Shown here piece by piece: positions 61,714 through 64,000 of a stretch of DNA of 64,000 nucleotides; position 1 is the stretch's first letter, and each line of letters begins with the position of its first letter. Origin of the DNA: Escherichia marmotae (GTDB lineage Bacteria > Pseudomonadota > Gammaproteobacteria > Enterobacterales > Enterobacteriaceae); assembly GCF_002900365.1 (NCBI RefSeq), contig NZ_CP025979.1, forward strand, positions 1,054,001 through 1,118,000. The letters are read 5' to 3'. The notes below the pieces were generated by a model. The model did not search any database, was not told the DNA's origin, and worked only from the letters and a program-made list of their open reading frames with translations. The position numbers and the translations under genes are program-made.

Positions 61714-62556
61714 ATGCATTCACTCCAACGAAAAGTTTTGCGTACCATTTGCCCGGATCAAAAGGGTCTGATCGCGCGTATTACTAATATTTGCTACAAG
61801 CACGAGTTAAATATCGTGCAGAACAATGAATTTGTTGATCACCGCACCGGGCGCTTTTTTATGCGCACGGAGCTGGAAGGCATATTTAATGATTCCACCC
61901 TGCTGGCGGATCTCGATAGCGCATTGCCGGAAGGTTCTGTGCGTGAGCTCACTCCCGCCGGTCGTCGTCGGATAGTCATTCTGGTCACTAAAGAAGCACA
62001 TTGCCTTGGCGATCTGCTGATGAAAGCCACTTATGGCGGACTGGATGTGGAAATAGCGGCAGTCATCGGCAACCACGACACTTTGCGTTCACTGGTGGAG
62101 CGTTTTGATATCCCGTTTGAACTGGTCAGCCATGAAGGATTAAGTCGTAACGAACACGATCAGAAGATGGCAGATGCTATTGATGCTTATCAGCCTGATT
62201 ACGTGGTGCTGGCGAAATATATGCGTGTATTAACGCCGGAGTTCGTGGCGCGCTTTCCGAATAAGATTATCAATATTCACCATTCATTCCTGCCGGCATT
62301 TATTGGCGCACGCCCGTACCATCAGGCGTATGAGCGCGGGGTGAAGATTATTGGTGCAACAGCACACTACGTAAATGACAATCTGGATGAAGGTCCAATC
62401 ATCATGCAGGACGTTATTCATGTGGATCATACTTACACTGCTGAAGATATGATGCGGGCAGGTCGTGATGTCGAGAAAAATGTATTAAGCCGCGCGCTTT
62501 ACCAGGTTTTGGCCCAGCGCGTTTTTGTTTACGGTAACCGGACGATTATTCTTTAA
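61714..62556 (+). CDS. purU: Formyltetrahydrofolate deformylase PurU
   Basis: A 280-residue hydrolase that releases formate from 10-formyl-THF. This supplies formate to PurT and balances one-carbon pools. Residues 1-85 form an ACT regulatory domain that senses glycine and methionine. The catalytic formyl-transferase-like domain contains NIHHSFLPAFIGARPYHQAY and the C-terminal Asp in VIHVDHTYTAEDM. It ends before the tyrT promoter. Confidence 0.97.
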   Translation: MHSLQRKVLRTICPDQKGLIARITNICYKHELNIVQNNEFVDHRTGRFFMRTELEGIFNDSTLLADLDSALPEGSVRELTPAGRRRIVILVTKEAHCLGDLLMKATYGGLDVEIAAVIGNHDTLRSLVERFDIPFELVSHEGLSRNEHDQKMADAIDAYQPDYVVLAKYMRVLTPEFVARFPNKIINIHHSFLPAFIGARPYHQAYERGVKIIGATAHYVNDNLDEGPIIMQDVIHVDHTYTAEDMMRAGRDVEKNVLSRALYQVLAQRVFVYGNRTIIL

Positions 62557-62637
62557 TCGCCAGCCAAAAGAACTGGTTGCCTTTAATCCGTTACGGATGA
62601 AAATTACGCAACTAGTTCATTTTTCTCAACGTAACAC

Positions 62638-62665
62638 TTTACAGCGGCGTGTCATTTGATATGAT
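62638..62665 (+). promoter_or_regulatory. tyrT promoter
   Basis: -35 TTTACA (62638-62643) and -10 TATGAT (62660-62665), spacing 16, followed by a GC-rich discriminator (GCGCCCCGC). The transcript would start near 62673, leaving the known 43-base 5' leader before the tRNA. Such promoters are stringently controlled and Fis-activated. Confidence 0.88.
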
Positions 62666-62715
62666 GCGCCCCGCTTCCCAATGAGGGAGCAGGCCAGTAA
62701 AAAGCATTACCCCGT

Positions 62716-62800
<85 letters not shown>

Positions 62801-62816
62801 TCACTTAGTTCTTATC

Positions 62817-63914
62817 TCAATTCTTAGGCTTCTCACCCATTCGCCGTAAAAATTGCTGCTGTAGCCCCAACAAATCCGATAACGTCAGTAACTGGTAATC
62901 CAGCCCCTTCTGCTTTGCGATATCCGCAATAATGCGACTTAACGCCGGATAGTGGCGATGATTCCAGTGGGGAAAAAGATGATGGGTAAGATGCAAATTA
63001 ATCCCGCCCAACCAATAGCCAAGCGATGCCGGTTGTGGCGTCCAGTCAAAGGTTGTAGCGAAAGTATGAGCCAGCCTGCCCACTGCTATTTTCCCCTCTT
63101 CTGGCGGCAATTGGGTATTCCCCTTTGCCCAATGTGTTCCTATGATCAGCATGACAAAGATCAGAGAAGCGAGCATTTGACTGAGCAAATAAATCAGCAG
63201 AATAGCCCTAAAACTAAACACATCGGACAATAGCCAGAAAGGAAGCAGCAGGCACATGGCGAAATGCGCCAGTTTGCCGCCTAAAAAATACCCCCAGCCA
63301 GTAAAACCACGCAATGCCAGATGCGGCGTTACCGGCGTGAACCCTCCACGATCGAGCCAGTCCACTACCCAGATATACCAGGGAAAGGTTAGCGCCGCGA
63401 CCAGCGGCCAGTAGCGATGTTGCTGGCGCATAAAAGGTCGCCACCGTTGCCATGGCGTCTGGCGAAGAATGCCATTTTCTGCGGTGTCAGGATCGTAAAA
63501 TTCGATATTGGTAAAACCGTGATGAAAGCGTACATGGCGCACCCGCCAGCAGTCAGGATCAAGCCCTATCGGAAAAGCAACCATCCGATTAAGCCAGGCA
63601 TTGGCCTTTTTACCACGCCAAAATGCATCGTGCGAAGCGTCATGCACCACATTGACTGCTAACAACATGGCGCAAAATATCATCGCCAGATACCACAATA
63701 GATATAACACCCACTGGCTTTGAGACAACGCCAGTGAATAACAGGATAGGCAAGCAATAATCAGTGTCACCATTTTGGCGAATGCCCATCCGTCGGCATA
63801 TCGATGATCACCTGATTTTGCCAGATACGCTTTCGTACCCTTTTGCAACTGTTTTACCAGGTGCGGATCATCGGCAGGAAAAGTGATTAACCTGTTGGGA
63901 TTAAACAGGTTCAT
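62817..63914 (-). CDS. Membrane fatty-acid desaturase (accessory)
   Basis: A 365-residue integral membrane protein of the acyl-lipid/acyl-CoA desaturase family. The three His boxes that bind the di-iron centre are HDASH, HVRFHH and HLTHH (in INLHLTHHLFPHWNH). About four to six hydrophobic helices separate them. The regioselectivity cannot be told from the sequence. TAAGGAAACACT precedes the ATG at 63914. It is not part of the K-12 tyrT locus and is oriented toward the tRNA. A partial frame ends 17 bases upstream on the same strand, so it is probably the last gene of a cluster that continues beyond the window. Confidence 0.9.
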   Translation of the reverse strand: MNLFNPNRLITFPADDPHLVKQLQKGTKAYLAKSGDHRYADGWAFAKMVTLIIACLSCYSLALSQSQWVLYLLWYLAMIFCAMLLAVNVVHDASHDAFWRGKKANAWLNRMVAFPIGLDPDCWRVRHVRFHHGFTNIEFYDPDTAENGILRQTPWQRWRPFMRQQHRYWPLVAALTFPWYIWVVDWLDRGGFTPVTPHLALRGFTGWGYFLGGKLAHFAMCLLLPFWLLSDVFSFRAILLIYLLSQMLASLIFVMLIIGTHWAKGNTQLPPEEGKIAVGRLAHTFATTFDWTPQPASLGYWLGGINLHLTHHLFPHWNHRHYPALSRIIADIAKQKGLDYQLLTLSDLLGLQQQFLRRMGEKPKN

Positions 63915-63931
63915 AGTGTTTCCTTAGCGAC

Positions 63932-64000
63932 TTACGCCCCACACCACTCACGAATAACACACAATGGGCCAGCAAAACGCCAGCTAATCCCTTCCAGACC
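63932..64000 (-). CDS. C-terminal end of an upstream gene, cut by window edge
   Basis: A 22-residue in-frame tail, GLEGISWRFAGPLCVIREWC-GA, stops at 63932, 17 bases before the desaturase start. The frame is open to the end of the window. Too short for a family call. The close spacing suggests co-transcription with the desaturase. Confidence 0.4.
   Translation of the reverse strand, partial: GLEGISWRFAGPLCVIREWCGA

Overview
This window is an Escherichia chromosome segment. It is E. coli/Shigella-like, but several alleles look diverged from K-12. The backbone is the K-12 27-29 min region in reversed orientation: pdeR-yciZ-yciT-osmB / yciH-pyrF-lapB-lapA-pgpB / ribA / acnA / ymiC-yciX-ymiA-cysB / topA / yciN / sohB / yciK-btuR / rluB / yciQ-yciO-rnm / trpLEDCBA / ompW / yciC-yciB-yciA / tonB / yciI / kch / yciY / clsA-yciU / oppFDCBA / ychE / adhE / tdk / hns / galU / rssB-rssA / ychJ / purU / tyrT. 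All comparisons with K-12 are from recall, not alignment.

Layout. Bases 1-10.6 kb are housekeeping: a c-di-GMP enzyme cut by the window start, osmotic lipoprotein, UMP synthesis, LPS control by LapAB, lipid phosphatase, riboflavin and aconitase. From 10.8 to 12.6 kb a group IIC-type intron with its reverse transcriptase sits just behind the terminator of the cysB-side small genes. From 13 to 27 kb come cysB, topA, yciN, sohB, yciK-btuR, rluB and the yciQ-yciO-rnm set. These are interrupted by a first IS1414 (17950-19264), by an unrecognised lipoprotein/small-protein pair (21953-23294), and by a nonsense codon in yciQ. From 28 to 34.8 kb is a complete trp operon with promoter, operator, leader peptide and attenuator. 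From 34.9 to 53 kb are envelope and transport genes (ompW, tonB, kch, clsA, oppABCDF) and adhE. From 53.1 to 55.9 kb is a nest of two insertion sequences in the adhE terminator: IS4 with an amber codon in its transposase, and a second IS1414 inside the IS4 target duplication. The window ends with tdk, hns, galU, rssAB, ychJ, purU, a single tRNA-Tyr gene and an accessory fatty-acid desaturase behind it.

The most interesting signals are in the accessory DNA. Both IS1414 copies carry, in a second reading frame inside the transposase gene, an intact 38-codon astA (EAST1 heat-stable toxin) of the Ala-21 type. All four mobile insertions whose ends I could define lie in or directly behind intrinsic terminator hairpins. 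Both IS1414 copies opened the hairpin loop itself, IS4 split the adhE terminator, and the intron follows a terminator stem. The lipoprotein pair also lies between two convergent terminators. The two IS1414 copies are direct repeats about 35 kb apart, flanking the sohB-adhE segment including trp, tonB and opp.

Relative to K-12, yciGFE (between trpA and ompW), tyrV/tpr and insZ are missing. Several genes too short for routine calling are present: trpL (14 codons), ymiC (31), ymiA (46), yciX (56), yciY (57) and yciZ (57).
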